DNA of 64,000 nucleotides from Bryobacteraceae bacterium (GTDB taxonomy: Bacteria > Acidobacteriota > Terriglobia > Bryobacterales > Bryobacteraceae). Position 1 is the first letter of the stretch. Each line of letters starts with the position of its first letter. Under the pieces are notes generated by a model, which was given only the letters and a program-made list of their open reading frames with translations, was not told where the DNA came from and did not search any database. A program made the position numbers and the translations under genes. The stretch lies in the NCBI GenBank assembly GCA_019748195.1, contig JAIEPW010000022.1:62001-126000 (forward strand), in the 5' to 3' direction. Positions 9,985 through 19,337 of this stretch are shown piece after piece.

Positions 9985-10077
9985 CGCCCGCGCGGTGGCG
10001 CGTCCCTACTCCCCCTTTCCCCGGTCGGAACATCGGCTCACCGCGACATACACCGATGCCCGGTTATATTGGGATCA

Positions 10078-11805
10078 ATGGGTTTGCGATTGGTGGTGAC
10101 GGCTTTGGCCATCTGCTGGGCCGCGGTCGCCGAATGCCGCGATGTTCCCGCCTGGACCGCTTGCGATGTCATCATCGAGCTGACTCCCGACGAAGCCCGG
10201 GCTCACCCCAACCCCTGGCAAACCGTCGAAATCAAGGCCGAGCTTCGGTCTCCCGAATTCAAGACGTTCCTGATTCAAGCCTTCTGGGACGGTGGCCCGA
10301 AAATGGTGCTGCGCATGGCGCCCACCCAGCCGGGCGAATGGACTTACCGCGTTACCAGCAATTTGAAACGGGTGGACGGCTCCGCCGGATCGTTCACGGC
10401 CGCCTCCTCCGATCGCGCCGGCTTCATCCAGCCGGCCAATGTCCATCATTGGAAGCACGCCACCGGCAACAAGCCTCACCTGTGGATGGGGCAAACGCTG
10501 GAAGGCCCGTTTACCACCGGTTCCCGCGCCGGTTTCGAGGCCATGATCGACGCGCTGGCGGCTGCCCGGTTCACCCACGTCGCCGCCATCGTCGATCCCG
10601 ACCCGAGGCCGGACGCGCCGGCTCTCGCGCTGTTCCAGGAACTCGATCACCGCATCCGCTACGTGAACGCGAAGGGCCTCATCGCGGACCTGATTCTCGC
10701 CCCCGGCAACAACCGGCTCGCCTCCGCGCTGCCTTCCGGGCAACTGCGCGCCCGTTACCTCCGCTACGTTGTCTCCCGCTACTCGGCATTCGACATCACC
10801 TGGCTGGGGCTCGAGAACTGGGAAGAGTACACGGATGCTCGTGCCTTCCTCAAAGAAATTGGCACGCTCATAAAGGACCACGACAGCTACGGGCACCCCC
10901 GGTCCACGCACTCCAAGGTCACTGCCGCGCCCCTGCTGGGTGACGGCTGGTTGAACTTCTTGACGTACGGCACGCTCGATGCGGCCATCGGCTCCGTGGA
11001 GCACCAGTTGTACCCGCTGCCTGCGGTCAACGTCGCTCCCTACGCCGGACCGCGGTCTTTGTGGAACGCCGGGATGAACGGCCACTATCCGGCGCTGCGC
11101 AAGAGCGATCCGGCGGCCGCGAAAATCTGGTTCGAGTTCTTCGAGAAAACGCGCTTTTGGGAGCTGGAACCCTACTTCGACGGCGACGGCGGCCGCGCCG
11201 TGGCCCTGGACCGCGTGTCCCCCGACGATCGGGATGGCGTCGAATACATCTTCATGGTGGAGCGAGCCGGTCCCGTGGAAATCGGCGTCGACCGCCGCGG
11301 CTACGATACCCGCTGGATCAACATCGATACCGGTGAAATCACCCTGCTCAAGGACTTCAAAGGGGAGCGATTTACCGGCGAGCCCCCCGCCAAAGGCAAC
11401 TTCGTCCTCCACCTGTCGCGGGAAGGCCACAAACAAAGCATGGGACGGTCCTACCGCTTCGAATCCCGAACCATTCTCCAACAGGAAGTCGAGACCTCGC
11501 CCAAGCTGACGCCCTTCGATATCGCCGCTCCGGGCGATGCCATGCCCGCCTTTCTTCCCGCGCCTTTCGCCGTGAAGATGCGGCGCGAAACGCGAGCTAC
11601 ACGCCAGATGCTGTTCCTGTGGCAGGGTGAGGTCGCCGTGGACGGACAAGGGTATCGCGTGCTGGCAACCGGACGCGAGGGCCAGTTCCAGGCGCCACGC
11701 GAGCTCATCAAGCGCATGCCCGCCGTTCTCAGCCTTCGCCTCTACGGCATGAACGCTTACGGTAAGGTCTACATGGTTGATCGCGTCGTGAGGCTCACGC
11801 CTTGA
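10078..11805 (+). CDS. Secreted DUF5060/DUF4038-like glycoside hydrolase
   Basis: 575 residues from the ATG at 10078. Upstream in-frame sequence is antisense to hom and is excluded. The signal peptide is about residues 1-20 (VVTALAICWAAVAECRD). Residues about 25-125 form an N-terminal beta-sandwich of the DUF5060 kind (FWDGGPKMVLRMAPTQPGEW), followed by a TIM-barrel-like region (WMGQTLEGPFTTGSRAGF, WLGLENWEEYTDARAF). This architecture is seen in putative polysaccharide-degrading enzymes; the substrate is unknown. The classic DUF4038 active-site residues were not located with certainty. Its stop overlaps the TTG start of tsaB by 4 bp. Confidence 0.7.
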   Translation: MGLRLVVTALAICWAAVAECRDVPAWTACDVIIELTPDEARAHPNPWQTVEIKAELRSPEFKTFLIQAFWDGGPKMVLRMAPTQPGEWTYRVTSNLKRVDGSAGSFTAASSDRAGFIQPANVHHWKHATGNKPHLWMGQTLEGPFTTGSRAGFEAMIDALAAARFTHVAAIVDPDPRPDAPALALFQELDHRIRYVNAKGLIADLILAPGNNRLASALPSGQLRARYLRYVVSRYSAFDITWLGLENWEEYTDARAFLKEIGTLIKDHDSYGHPRSTHSKVTAAPLLGDGWLNFLTYGTLDAAIGSVEHQLYPLPAVNVAPYAGPRSLWNAGMNGHYPALRKSDPAAAKIWFEFFEKTRFWELEPYFDGDGGRAVALDRVSPDDRDGVEYIFMVERAGPVEIGVDRRGYDTRWINIDTGEITLLKDFKGERFTGEPPAKGNFVLHLSREGHKQSMGRSYRFESRTILQQEVETSPKLTPFDIAAPGDAMPAFLPAPFAVKMRRETRATRQMLFLWQGEVAVDGQGYRVLATGREGQFQAPRELIKRMPAVLSLRLYGMNAYGKVYMVDRVVRLTP

Positions 11806-12446
11806 CCGGCCGCATCCTTGCTGTTGATACCACCTCGGAAAACGGAAGCATCGCACTGTGGGAAGGCGGCCGCTTGCGGGAGGAGCACGCGATTCACGCT
11901 CCAGGCGGTTTCGGCCACATTCTCCTCTCCGAAATTGCCGCCTTGCTGAAGCGGCACGCGCTGTGGCTGCCGCACATCGATTGTTGGGCGATCGCGGCGG
12001 GACCCGGCTCCTTCACCGGAATCCGTGTCGGCATCGCCGCCGTGAAGGGATTCGCGGAAGCGGCTTCGCGGCCCGTGGTCCCGGTTTCGAACCTGCAAGC
12101 CATCGCATACTTCGGTGAGGGCGATCTCCGCGCCTCCCTTTTCGACGCCCGCCGCGGGGAGATCTACTGCGGTTGGTACGACGCGAACCTTCGCCCCGTC
12201 CGCCCCGAAGGCGTCATGACCGTCGAGGCATGGCGCGCCATGCTCCCCGCCGGAGCGGTGGTCGTTACTCCCTCGCCGGAGCTCGCTTCCGGCCTTCCTC
12301 GCGTGATGCAGTCGCCCCTGTCGCTGGCGGGCGCCGTTGCCGCCATCGCTTGGCCGCGTTTTCTGGCTGGCGAAACGCTCCACCCTGCCCTCATCGATGC
12401 CAATTACGTTCGGAAGTCGGATGCCGAACTGCACTGGCGCGAGTGA
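11802..12446 (+). CDS. tsaB: tRNA threonylcarbamoyladenosine biosynthesis protein TsaB
   Basis: 214 residues of the ASKHA fold. TsaB is the scaffold partner of TsaD and TsaE in making t6A at position 37 of ANN-decoding tRNAs. The motifs ILAVDTTSENGSIAL at the N-terminus and AAGPGSFTGIRVGIAAVKG around residue 65 are diagnostic, and the length is close to the family norm (about 230). The start codon is TTG, overlapping the previous stop, so it is probably translationally coupled. The often-adjacent RimI acetyltransferase is absent here. Confidence 0.93.
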   Translation: MTGRILAVDTTSENGSIALWEGGRLREEHAIHAPGGFGHILLSEIAALLKRHALWLPHIDCWAIAAGPGSFTGIRVGIAAVKGFAEAASRPVVPVSNLQAIAYFGEGDLRASLFDARRGEIYCGWYDANLRPVRPEGVMTVEAWRAMLPAGAVVVTPSPELASGLPRVMQSPLSLAGAVAAIAWPRFLAGETLHPALIDANYVRKSDAELHWRE

Positions 12447-12452
12447 TCAGAA

Positions 12453-12543
12453 ACGCACACGCTCCATCCTCGGGACATGTTACTGTAAAGGGAAGCAGGT
12501 AGCTCCTGGAGCCCGTCCAAAGGGGAGCAAGGAGCGTGTGCGT
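12453..12543 (+). ncRNA. Possible structured RNA between tsaB and pdp
   Basis: A perfect 13-bp inverted repeat (12453-12465 with 12531-12543) encloses 65 nt. Inside, a GTTACTG/CAGGTAGC pairing at about 12479-12502, or alternatively a CAGG/CCUG hairpin, can form. The outer stem is GC-rich and unlikely by chance. It begins 6 nt after the tsaB stop and ends 65 nt before the pdp ATG. It may be a small RNA or a cis-regulatory leader of pdp. I could not fit it to the SRP, 6S, cobalamin or other known classes. The strand is assumed from the flanking genes. Confidence 0.45.
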
Positions 12544-12608
12544 CCTTACATGCACATCAGTAGTACCTTTGGATTCAAAGAGATAAAGTTGGCTGACCGA
12601 GGGTTTTG

Positions 12609-13913
12609 ATGCGAACTGTTGATCTGATCCACCGCAAACGGGACGGCGAAGAGCTCTCCGCCGCGGAAATCGCTTTCCTGGTGGAAGGCTACACCCGCGG
12701 GGAGATCCCCGAGTATCAAATGTCGGCCTTCCTGATGGCCACGTTCTTCGCCGGCATGAGCGATCGTGAAGTCAGCGCCCTTACCGAATCCATGATCCGG
12801 TCCGGCGAAAGCGTCGATCTCTCTGAAATTCCCGGTGTGAAGGTGGACAAGCACTCCACCGGCGGCGTGGGCGACAAGACCAGCCTGATCTCAGCTCCGC
12901 TGGCGGCCGCGGCCGGTGTGGTGGTTCCCATGATGTCCGGCCGCGCGCTGGGTCACACCGGCGGCACGCTCGATAAGCTCGAGTCGATCCCGGGTTTCCG
13001 CACGGATCTTACCGTTGACGAAATGAAGACCCAATTGGCCAAGACCAATCTGGCGTTCATCGGGCAATCCCCGGAAGTCGCCCCTGCCGACGGGCGCATG
13101 TACTCTCTCCGCGATTCCACGGCTACGGTCGAATCCATCCCGCTCATCGCTTCTTCCATCATGTCGAAGAAGATCGCCGAGGGCGTGGATGCCGTGGTTC
13201 TCGATGTAAAGGTCGGTTCCGGCGCGTTCATGAAGAAGCAGGTGGAAGCCAGGCGCCTGGCCCAGATGATGGTCGGCATCGGGCGCCGCGTCGACAAACG
13301 CGTTCAGGCCCTGATCACCGACATGAACCAGCCCCTCGGGTATGCCATCGGCAACGCCCTGGAAGTCATGGAAGTCTCGCAGACCCTGCAGAATGCCGGT
13401 CCGTCGGACTTGACGCGCTTGTCGCTGGAACTCGCCGCGCGCATGATCTTCCTGGGCCGCATCACCAAGACGCTCGATGAAGCTCGCGAGGTGGCGCAAC
13501 AGAAGCTGCTCGACGGTTCCGGCTACCGCAAGCTGAAGGAAGTGATCGCCGCGCAGGGCGGCAATCCGCAGGTGCTCGATCGGTTCGATATGCTCCCCAA
13601 TGCCACCGGCGCGAGGGAAATCGCTTCTCCCCGCGGCGGCTACATCAGCGCCATCGAAGCCGAGTCCATCGGTAACGCCTCGCAGATGATCGGCGCGGGC
13701 CGCGACATCAAGGAAGACGCCATCGACCCCGCCGTCGGCGTGATTCTGGAAGTAAAGGTCGGCCAGAAGATCGAAGCCGGCTCCGTTCTTTGCCGCCTGT
13801 ACTACACCAATGAGGAGCGGTTGGAAGAAGCCGCCGACATGGTGGAGGACGCATTCCGCATCTCCCAATCGGCGCCCGAGGAGCGCGAGTTGATTCTCGA
13901 AGTCGTGGGCTGA
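12609..13913 (+). CDS. pdp: Pyrimidine-nucleoside phosphorylase
   Basis: 434 residues. It cleaves uridine/thymidine/deoxyuridine with phosphate to free base and (deoxy)ribose-1-phosphate. The family signature is intact: phosphate-binding VDKHSTGGVGDKTSL, then MMSGRALGHTGGTLDKLES and DVKVGSGAFMK. The C-terminal swivelling barrel (VGVILEVKVGQKIEAGS) is complete. The ATG at 12609 is preferred over a TTG one codon upstream. A nucleoside transporter follows 16 bp downstream, giving an uptake-and-salvage unit. Confidence 0.95.
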   Translation: MRTVDLIHRKRDGEELSAAEIAFLVEGYTRGEIPEYQMSAFLMATFFAGMSDREVSALTESMIRSGESVDLSEIPGVKVDKHSTGGVGDKTSLISAPLAAAAGVVVPMMSGRALGHTGGTLDKLESIPGFRTDLTVDEMKTQLAKTNLAFIGQSPEVAPADGRMYSLRDSTATVESIPLIASSIMSKKIAEGVDAVVLDVKVGSGAFMKKQVEARRLAQMMVGIGRRVDKRVQALITDMNQPLGYAIGNALEVMEVSQTLQNAGPSDLTRLSLELAARMIFLGRITKTLDEAREVAQQKLLDGSGYRKLKEVIAAQGGNPQVLDRFDMLPNATGAREIASPRGGYISAIEAESIGNASQMIGAGRDIKEDAIDPAVGVILEVKVGQKIEAGSVLCRLYYTNEERLEEAADMVEDAFRISQSAPEERELILEVVG

Positions 13914-13929
13914 TAGACTCACCCACTTC

Positions 13930-15150
13930 ATGGAGCGATTCACCGGCCTGCTTGGTCTTCTCGCGATTCTGGCTGCTGCCTGGATCTTCTCCACCAATCG
14001 AAAGGCCATCCAGCCGCGCGTGCTCGCCTGGGGACTGGGACTCCAGTTCGCCTTCGCGTTCCTCGTTCTGAAAACCGATTTCGGCCTGGTCTTTCACGCC
14101 GCCAGCGGCGCCGTCAACGCGATCTTCCAGTTCGCCGCCGAGGGCGCGAAATTCGTCTTCGGCGACCGTCTCGGTGCGCGCAGCGACGAGTTTGGCGTCA
14201 TCTTCGCCTTCCAGGTGATGCCCATCGTCATCTTCATCGCATCCCTGTTTTCCATCCTCTACTACCTGGGCGTGATGCAGTGGTTTGTTCGCCTGATGGC
14301 GGTGGCGATGCTGCGCGTTTTCGGAACTTCCGGCGCCGAGTCGACGAACGTCGCGGCCAGCATCTTCATGGGCCAGACAGAAGCGCCGCTCACGATCCGC
14401 CCGTTTCTCCCCACCCTGACGCAAAGCGAACTCTTTACCGTCATGGTCAGCGGCATGGCTCACGTTTCCGGAGCCGTCATGGGCGCTTACGTCATGCTCG
14501 CCGGTGTCGAGATCCGCCACCTGCTCACCGCCGTGATCATGACTGCGCCCGCAACCATCCTGCTCGCCAAAATGTTCGTCCCGGAGACCGGGGAGCCCGC
14601 CACCAAGGGCAACGTCAAGATCGAGGTGGAGAAGCCCGGCGTCAATCTGGTGGATGCCGCCGCCCGCGGTGCAGCCGACGGCACCATCCTCGTAATCAAC
14701 ATAATTGGCATGATAATCGCGTTTTTGGCCCTGATAGCGATGGTTAACGGCCTTTTTGGGTGGGTTCATTCGCTCGCGGCCTGGTTTCCCGCATCCCTGC
14801 AAGTGCTTCTGGGCTGGGTATTTGCGCCGGTGGCCTGGCTGCTCGGCGTCCCCTGGAAGGATTCCCAGAGCATCGGAAATCTCCTGGGTACTCGACTGAT
14901 TCTAAACGAGTTCGTGGCGTTCATTGACTTGGGCAAGATTCGCGGCGTTCTAGACCCCAAAAGTTTCACCATTGCCACTTATGCGCTGTGCGGATTCGCC
15001 AATTTGAGCAGTATCGCCATCCAAATCGGCGGCATTGGCGCGCTCGCGCCCAGCCGGAAATCGGACTTGGCGCGGCTCGGCTTCCGTAGCGTAGCGGCTG
15101 GCACGCTGGCCAACTTCATGTCCGCCTGTATCGCCGGAATTCTTCTGTAG
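13930..15150 (+). CDS. Concentrative nucleoside transporter (NupC/CNT family)
   Basis: 406-residue inner-membrane protein with many hydrophobic segments. CNT landmarks are VFGDRLGARSDEFGVIFAFQVMPIVIF, the FMGQTEAPLTI helix-hairpin that binds the nucleoside base, and the NEFVAFIDLG and ALCGFANLSSIAIQIGG motifs. It imports nucleosides with H+ or Na+. Coupled by position to the phosphorylase just upstream. Confidence 0.95.
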   Translation: MERFTGLLGLLAILAAAWIFSTNRKAIQPRVLAWGLGLQFAFAFLVLKTDFGLVFHAASGAVNAIFQFAAEGAKFVFGDRLGARSDEFGVIFAFQVMPIVIFIASLFSILYYLGVMQWFVRLMAVAMLRVFGTSGAESTNVAASIFMGQTEAPLTIRPFLPTLTQSELFTVMVSGMAHVSGAVMGAYVMLAGVEIRHLLTAVIMTAPATILLAKMFVPETGEPATKGNVKIEVEKPGVNLVDAAARGAADGTILVINIIGMIIAFLALIAMVNGLFGWVHSLAAWFPASLQVLLGWVFAPVAWLLGVPWKDSQSIGNLLGTRLILNEFVAFIDLGKIRGVLDPKSFTIATYALCGFANLSSIAIQIGGIGALAPSRKSDLARLGFRSVAAGTLANFMSACIAGILL

Positions 15151-15211
15151 ATGCGGGCGGTTGTCAACCTTTTCGCCGAACTTTCGTTTGAGGAAGTGGA
15201 GCGAAATACGA

Positions 15212-17074
15212 ATGACACGGCCCCGTCTGCTGGTTCCCGCGATTGCGATCTTGGCCCTGGCGGCCACCGCGGCGAAGGACCCATTTCAAGTTCCACTGCC
15301 GGCTGAAGTTAAGATCGCTCACGGACTCGAACGTTTGACTTTCGGAGCGCGTCCCGGCGATGTCGAGGCGGTCCGGAAGCTGGGCTGGAAGCGCTGGCTG
15401 GACCAGCAGCTTCACCCGGAAAAGATCCAGGAGAGCGCCGCGCTGGAGGCGAAGCTGAAACCGCTTGACGCCATCGCCATGCCGCAGGCGGAACTGATCA
15501 GCAGGTATCCGCCGCCGCAGATGATCCGCGCCGTGGCGGAAGGCCGCGCGCCCATGCCGCGCGATCCGCAAACGAAGGCCATGATGGAACGGCTGGTGGA
15601 GCGTTACAAGACACGTCAGGCGGGCGCGGAAGCGGAACCTCCCATGGAGGCGCGAGAGCCGCGGATACCCTTGACCGATGTGGTCTCTAAAGAGGAACTG
15701 CGGGTGCTGCGTAACGGCAGCGACGACGAAAAGAAGGCCTTGCTGGCGTCCTTAGACGAGTCCCGTTTCGAAAAACTCGCCGAGGCCGCGCCGCGCGGAA
15801 TGCGGGCGCAACTGCTCGCGCACGCCGCTCCCGAACAGCGCCGCCGGCTGATGGCTGTCAACGCTCCTCAGCAGGTGATTGGCGCGCAACTGACCGAAGC
15901 CAAGCTATACCGCGCCATTTACAGCGAACGTCAGCTTCTGGAAGTGATGTCGGACTTCTGGTACAACCACTTCAACGTCTTTCTGGACAAGGGCGCGGAT
16001 CGCTTCCTGGTTCCCGCTTATGAGCGGGACGCGATTCGCCCCCATGCGCTGGGCAAGTTCCGCGACCTGCTGCAGGCGACTGCCCAGCATCCGGCGATGC
16101 TCTTCTATCTGGACAACTGGCAAAGCGTCTCGGCCGATTTCGGCAAGCGGGCCGAACGCATGATGGCGCGGCGCGGGCAGTTGAACGCCAACGGCAAGGT
16201 TCCCAAGGCGCCGGTCCGCGGCTTGAACGAGAACTACGCGCGGGAGCTGATGGAGCTGCATACGCTCGGCGTCGACGGCGGCTACACCCAGAAGGACGTA
16301 ACCGAAGTCGCCCGCTGCTTTACGGGTTGGACCATTCGCGATCCTCGCACCGACGGCACGTTCTTCTACGATGACCGGCGTCACGACAAGGGTGAGAAGG
16401 TGGTGCTCGGCGTTACGATCCCCGCCGGCGGGGGCAAGGAAGATGCGGAGAAGGTGTTGGACATCCTGGCGCGGCATCCCTCCACCGCAAAGTTCGTGGC
16501 GCGCAAGCTTGCACAGCGATTTGTGGCAGACCAACCTCCGCCGGCTTTGGTGGAGCGGATGGCGAAAACGTTCCGCGAATCGGACGGCGATATCCCCGCG
16601 GTGCTGAAAGCGATGATTGATTCGCCGGAATTCTTCTCGCAGGGAGCACACCGGGCCAAGATCAAGACGCCGCTGGAGATGATCGCGAGCGCGGTCCGCT
16701 CCACGGGCGCGGAGGTCAGCTTTGCTGCTCCGCTGGGACAGCAGTTGGCGCAATTAGGTCAGCCGCTGTACCGCAAGCAAGAGCCGACCGGCTATTCGTC
16801 GCTGGCGGCGGATTGGGTGAACTCAGCGGCGCTGCTGTCGCGGATGAATTTCGCGCTGGCGCTTGCTCAGAACCGCATTCCAGGGGTGAAGGTGGATCCG
16901 TCGCGCTTCGGAAGCGAAGCCGATCCCAAGGCGATCGGGCGCCTGCTGACGGGGCGCGACATCTCGGAGCAAACGCAAGCGGCGATTCAGGCGAAGATGG
17001 CCGAGCAAAAGGACGTCACGCCGGCCCTGGTCGCCGGGTTGGTGATGGGCTCGCCCGAATTTCAGCGGAGGTAA
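15212..17074 (+). CDS. Exported DUF1800 domain-containing protein
   Basis: 620 residues from the ATG at 15212, which has an AGGAAGTGGAG ribosome-binding site about 10 nt upstream. The signal peptide is about residues 1-22. DUF1800 landmarks: AHGLERLTFGARPGDVEAV near the N-terminus, FWYNHFNVF, RGLNENYARELMELHTLGV, YTQKDVTEVARCFTGWT and KFVARKLAQRF. Residues about 110-200 are a charged, variable insert. Function is unknown. The family nearly always occurs with a DUF1501 protein, as here (7 bp downstream), suggesting a secreted two-protein system in Acidobacteria and Planctomycetes. Confidence 0.92.
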   Translation: MTRPRLLVPAIAILALAATAAKDPFQVPLPAEVKIAHGLERLTFGARPGDVEAVRKLGWKRWLDQQLHPEKIQESAALEAKLKPLDAIAMPQAELISRYPPPQMIRAVAEGRAPMPRDPQTKAMMERLVERYKTRQAGAEAEPPMEAREPRIPLTDVVSKEELRVLRNGSDDEKKALLASLDESRFEKLAEAAPRGMRAQLLAHAAPEQRRRLMAVNAPQQVIGAQLTEAKLYRAIYSERQLLEVMSDFWYNHFNVFLDKGADRFLVPAYERDAIRPHALGKFRDLLQATAQHPAMLFYLDNWQSVSADFGKRAERMMARRGQLNANGKVPKAPVRGLNENYARELMELHTLGVDGGYTQKDVTEVARCFTGWTIRDPRTDGTFFYDDRRHDKGEKVVLGVTIPAGGGKEDAEKVLDILARHPSTAKFVARKLAQRFVADQPPPALVERMAKTFRESDGDIPAVLKAMIDSPEFFSQGAHRAKIKTPLEMIASAVRSTGAEVSFAAPLGQQLAQLGQPLYRKQEPTGYSSLAADWVNSAALLSRMNFALALAQNRIPGVKVDPSRFGSEADPKAIGRLLTGRDISEQTQAAIQAKMAEQKDVTPALVAGLVMGSPEFQRR

Positions 17075-17081
17075 AAGCATC

Positions 17082-18281
17082 ATGAATCGAAGACTGTTCC
17101 TGAAAAGCTCCGCAGTGGCGATGTTCGGCACTGGCCTTGCGCCGCGCTGGCTGGAGCGTGCTCTGTATGCGGCCGATGCGCCCAGCCCGCGCAAGAAGAT
17201 CCTGGTGACAATCTTTCAGCGTGGCGCGATGGACGGCTTGAATGCGGTGATCCCGTTCGGCGAAAAGAAGTATCGCGAACTGCGGCCCTCGCTGGCCATC
17301 CCGCAGGGCGACATCCTGGACCTCGACGGTTTCTTCGGCCTGCATCCGTCGCTCGCTTCATTGGCGCCGCTGTACCGGAGCGGGGAACTGGCGATCGTGC
17401 AGGCGGCGGGCTCGCCCGACCCCACCAGGTCGCACTTCGACGCGCAGGATTATATGGAGAGCGGCACGCCGGGCCGGAAATCGACTCCAGACGGCTGGAT
17501 GAACCGTTCGCTGGCGCCGTTGAAATCCGTTTCGCCGGTCCGGGCGGTGGCGTTGGGTACGGCGCTGCCGCGTTCGCTGCGCGGCCGCAACGAAGCGGTG
17601 GCCATCGCAAACCTGAACGACTTCCAGATCCGCGATGCCCGCGGCGCGGCGAGTTTCGAGGAGATGTACACCGTGACGCTCGACAAGGCGTTGAGCAACA
17701 CCGGACGCGATACGTTCGATGCGGTGAAGCTGGTGGAGAAGATCCGGAATCAGAACACCGAACCGGCCAACGGCGCGGCGTATCCGAACGGCCGCTTCGG
17801 CGATTCCCTGCGCCAGATCGCGCGGCTGATCAAGGCGAACGCGGGTTTAGAAGTGGCGTTTACCGATATGGGCGGCTGGGACACGCATGTGAACCAGGGG
17901 CCGCAGTTGCAGAACCTGCTGCGGCAACTCGCGCAGGGCCTCACCGCATTCCGGCAGGACCTCGGGGATCGCATGGCCGATGTGGCGGTAGTGACGATGA
18001 GCGAGTTCGGGCGGACGGCTCGCGAGAATGGCAACCGCGGCACCGATCACGGCCACGCCAACGTCATGTTCGCGATGGGTGGTTCCGTAAACGGCGGCAA
18101 GGTCTACGGGGACTGGCCGGGAATGGAGCCGGAGCAGTTGAACGAAGGCCGCGATCTCGCGGTGACCACGGATTTCCGCGACGTGCTGGGCGAGTTTGTG
18201 GTGAAGCAGCTCGGCAACGAGAAGATCGCGGACGTGTTTCCGGGGCACGCGGCGAAGTTCCGCGGCATTCTAAAGGGGTAG
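17082..18281 (+). CDS. DUF1501 domain-containing protein, Tat-exported
   Basis: 399 residues. The N-terminus NRRLFLKSSA is a good twin-arginine signal, predicting export of a folded protein. The fold is alkaline-phosphatase/sulfatase-like: ILVTIFQRGAMDGLNAVIPF, SHFDAQDYMESGTPG, DMGGWDTHVNQG, VVTMSEFGRTARENGNRGTDHGHA and DFRDVLGEF with candidate metal ligands. The biochemical role is not established. It forms an operon with the DUF1800 gene; a GGAGG ribosome-binding site lies inside the preceding 3' end. Confidence 0.93.
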   Translation: MNRRLFLKSSAVAMFGTGLAPRWLERALYAADAPSPRKKILVTIFQRGAMDGLNAVIPFGEKKYRELRPSLAIPQGDILDLDGFFGLHPSLASLAPLYRSGELAIVQAAGSPDPTRSHFDAQDYMESGTPGRKSTPDGWMNRSLAPLKSVSPVRAVALGTALPRSLRGRNEAVAIANLNDFQIRDARGAASFEEMYTVTLDKALSNTGRDTFDAVKLVEKIRNQNTEPANGAAYPNGRFGDSLRQIARLIKANAGLEVAFTDMGGWDTHVNQGPQLQNLLRQLAQGLTAFRQDLGDRMADVAVVTMSEFGRTARENGNRGTDHGHANVMFAMGGSVNGGKVYGDWPGMEPEQLNEGRDLAVTTDFRDVLGEFVVKQLGNEKIADVFPGHAAKFRGILKG

Positions 18282-18337
18282 CGAGGCTCGCGTTCCTCCC
18301 ACTACATTGCTTCCTCGCATCGGTACATCGGTGCCTG

Positions 18338-18368
18338 CATCGGTGCCTGGTGGTGCCAGGCACCGATG
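18338..18368. repeat. REP palindrome, left side of RAYT unit
   Basis: Perfect 13-bp inverted repeat (18338-18350 with 18356-18368) with loop TGGTG and core CATCGGTGCCTGG. A partial direct duplicate of the left arm lies just upstream at about 18327-18338. It is followed by the tail GTGGGAGGTTGGA, also found beside the copy at 20997. Confidence 0.88.
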
Positions 18369-18407
18369 TGGGAGGTTGGACGCGCTATCCAGCTTTCCTG
18401 CAGTAGC

Positions 18408-19121
18408 TTAGGCTGTGGAAAAAAGATCCGCGAAAAGTGACCCCAGTTGCTTCTGGGCCACTTTTCGATCCGCGCGTTTGGGCCGTGGAAACGCGACTCC
18501 GAAACGCTCCTCCAACTCCGCCACGAAGCGCGCGGAGCCGAGCGGGATGCCGTGGCGGGTGGCCTTGCGGATCGCGGCGAGCTCGCGGCGCGGCTGCTTC
18601 GCGCCCAGCGCGAGCCTCCAGTAGTCCAAATCAAAGCGGCTCTCAAATGTTTGCGTGTCCAGCCACGGCGGCGCCTTCTTCAATCCCAAATGCACCGCCG
18701 CCGTGGACCAGCGATACTCCTCGGCGCGCGCGGTGATGCGCGCCCGAACCGGGTTCAGCTCCACGTAGCGAAGCGCGCAGGCGAAGTGTTTTTCATCCAA
18801 AACACAGGCAAAATAGCGGTCTTTCCACAAATGCCCGCTTCGCCGCAGGCGGCTGTTGAGGAACTTCGCGTACTCGCCGGCGAGGCGCTCCATCATGTTC
18901 GAGAGAGCGTCTTCCTCGTCGGGAATCACGATGAGGTGGCTGTGGTTGGACATCAGGCACCAGGCGATGACGCGCACGTTGTGCTCCTCGGAATGGCGCG
19001 CGAGGAGGTTCAGGTAATGGAGACGATCGGCGTCGGTGAAGAAGGTGCGTTGTCCAAAGTTGCCGCGCTGGGTGACGTGGAGGGCGAGGCCGGGAGGTGC
19101 GAATCGGGGTCGGCGAGGCAT
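18408..19121 (-). CDS. REP-associated tyrosine transposase (RAYT, Y1 family)
   Basis: 237 residues starting at the ATG at 19121. Residues about 1-15 (MPRRPRFAPPGLALHVTQRG) begin the Y1_Tnp fold. The HUH motif is in CLMSNHSHLIVIP, the candidate nucleophilic Tyr in GEYAKFLNSR, and YVELNPVRARI is strongly conserved in IS200-like/RAYT proteins. RAYTs nick and mobilise REP palindromes in their host genome. Here the gene lies between two REP palindromes (18338-18368 and 19261-19287). A truncated sibling copy lies at 21067-21192. Confidence 0.93.
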   Translation of the reverse strand: MPRRPRFAPPGLALHVTQRGNFGQRTFFTDADRLHYLNLLARHSEEHNVRVIAWCLMSNHSHLIVIPDEEDALSNMMERLAGEYAKFLNSRLRRSGHLWKDRYFACVLDEKHFACALRYVELNPVRARITARAEEYRWSTAAVHLGLKKAPPWLDTQTFESRFDLDYWRLALGAKQPRRELAAIRKATRHGIPLGSARFVAELEERFGVAFPRPKRADRKVAQKQLGSLFADLFSTA

Positions 19122-19260
19122 GTTGAAACAGTAGTGATGGGAGTGGGGATAAGTTCTCGCGGAAAGTGGGGGGAGGCGCGGGTGGGGCGGTTTTTGGAGG
19201 GCCGGAAAATGGCTGCAAGGGGCTGAGGGGGCGAGGCTTAGCCTCGAAATCGCCGGCGGA

Positions 19261-19287
19261 TCGGCGCCAGGTGGTGCCTGGCACCGA
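19261..19287. repeat. REP palindrome, right side of RAYT unit
   Basis: Inverted repeat 19261-19271 with 19277-19287 (10 of 11 pairs), loop TGGTG, followed by TGGGAGGGG. It shares its preceding bases (GCCGGCGGATCGGCGCC) with the palindrome at 21199, which places it as the matching outer end of the two units. Confidence 0.85.
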
Positions 19288-19337
19288 TGGGAGGGGAATG
19301 TGAGGCGCCGATGTAGCAAAGCGCAAAGCGAATACGA

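Noticed and set aside
10075-11856. Long minus-strand open frame (593 residues)
   Set aside because: Antisense to the secreted glycoside-hydrolase-like gene, which has a signal peptide and recognisable domains; high-GC codon structure explains the shadow.
12453-12543. Identification of the inverted repeat as SRP RNA, a cobalamin riboswitch or a yybP-type riboswitch
   Set aside because: Fragments such as GGGAAGCAGG and AAAGGGGAGC look superficially similar, but the obligatory conserved loops and order of elements are missing.
12891-14802. Two long minus-strand frames opposite pdp and the nucleoside transporter
   Set aside because: Antisense shadows; both plus-strand genes have complete, conserved families.
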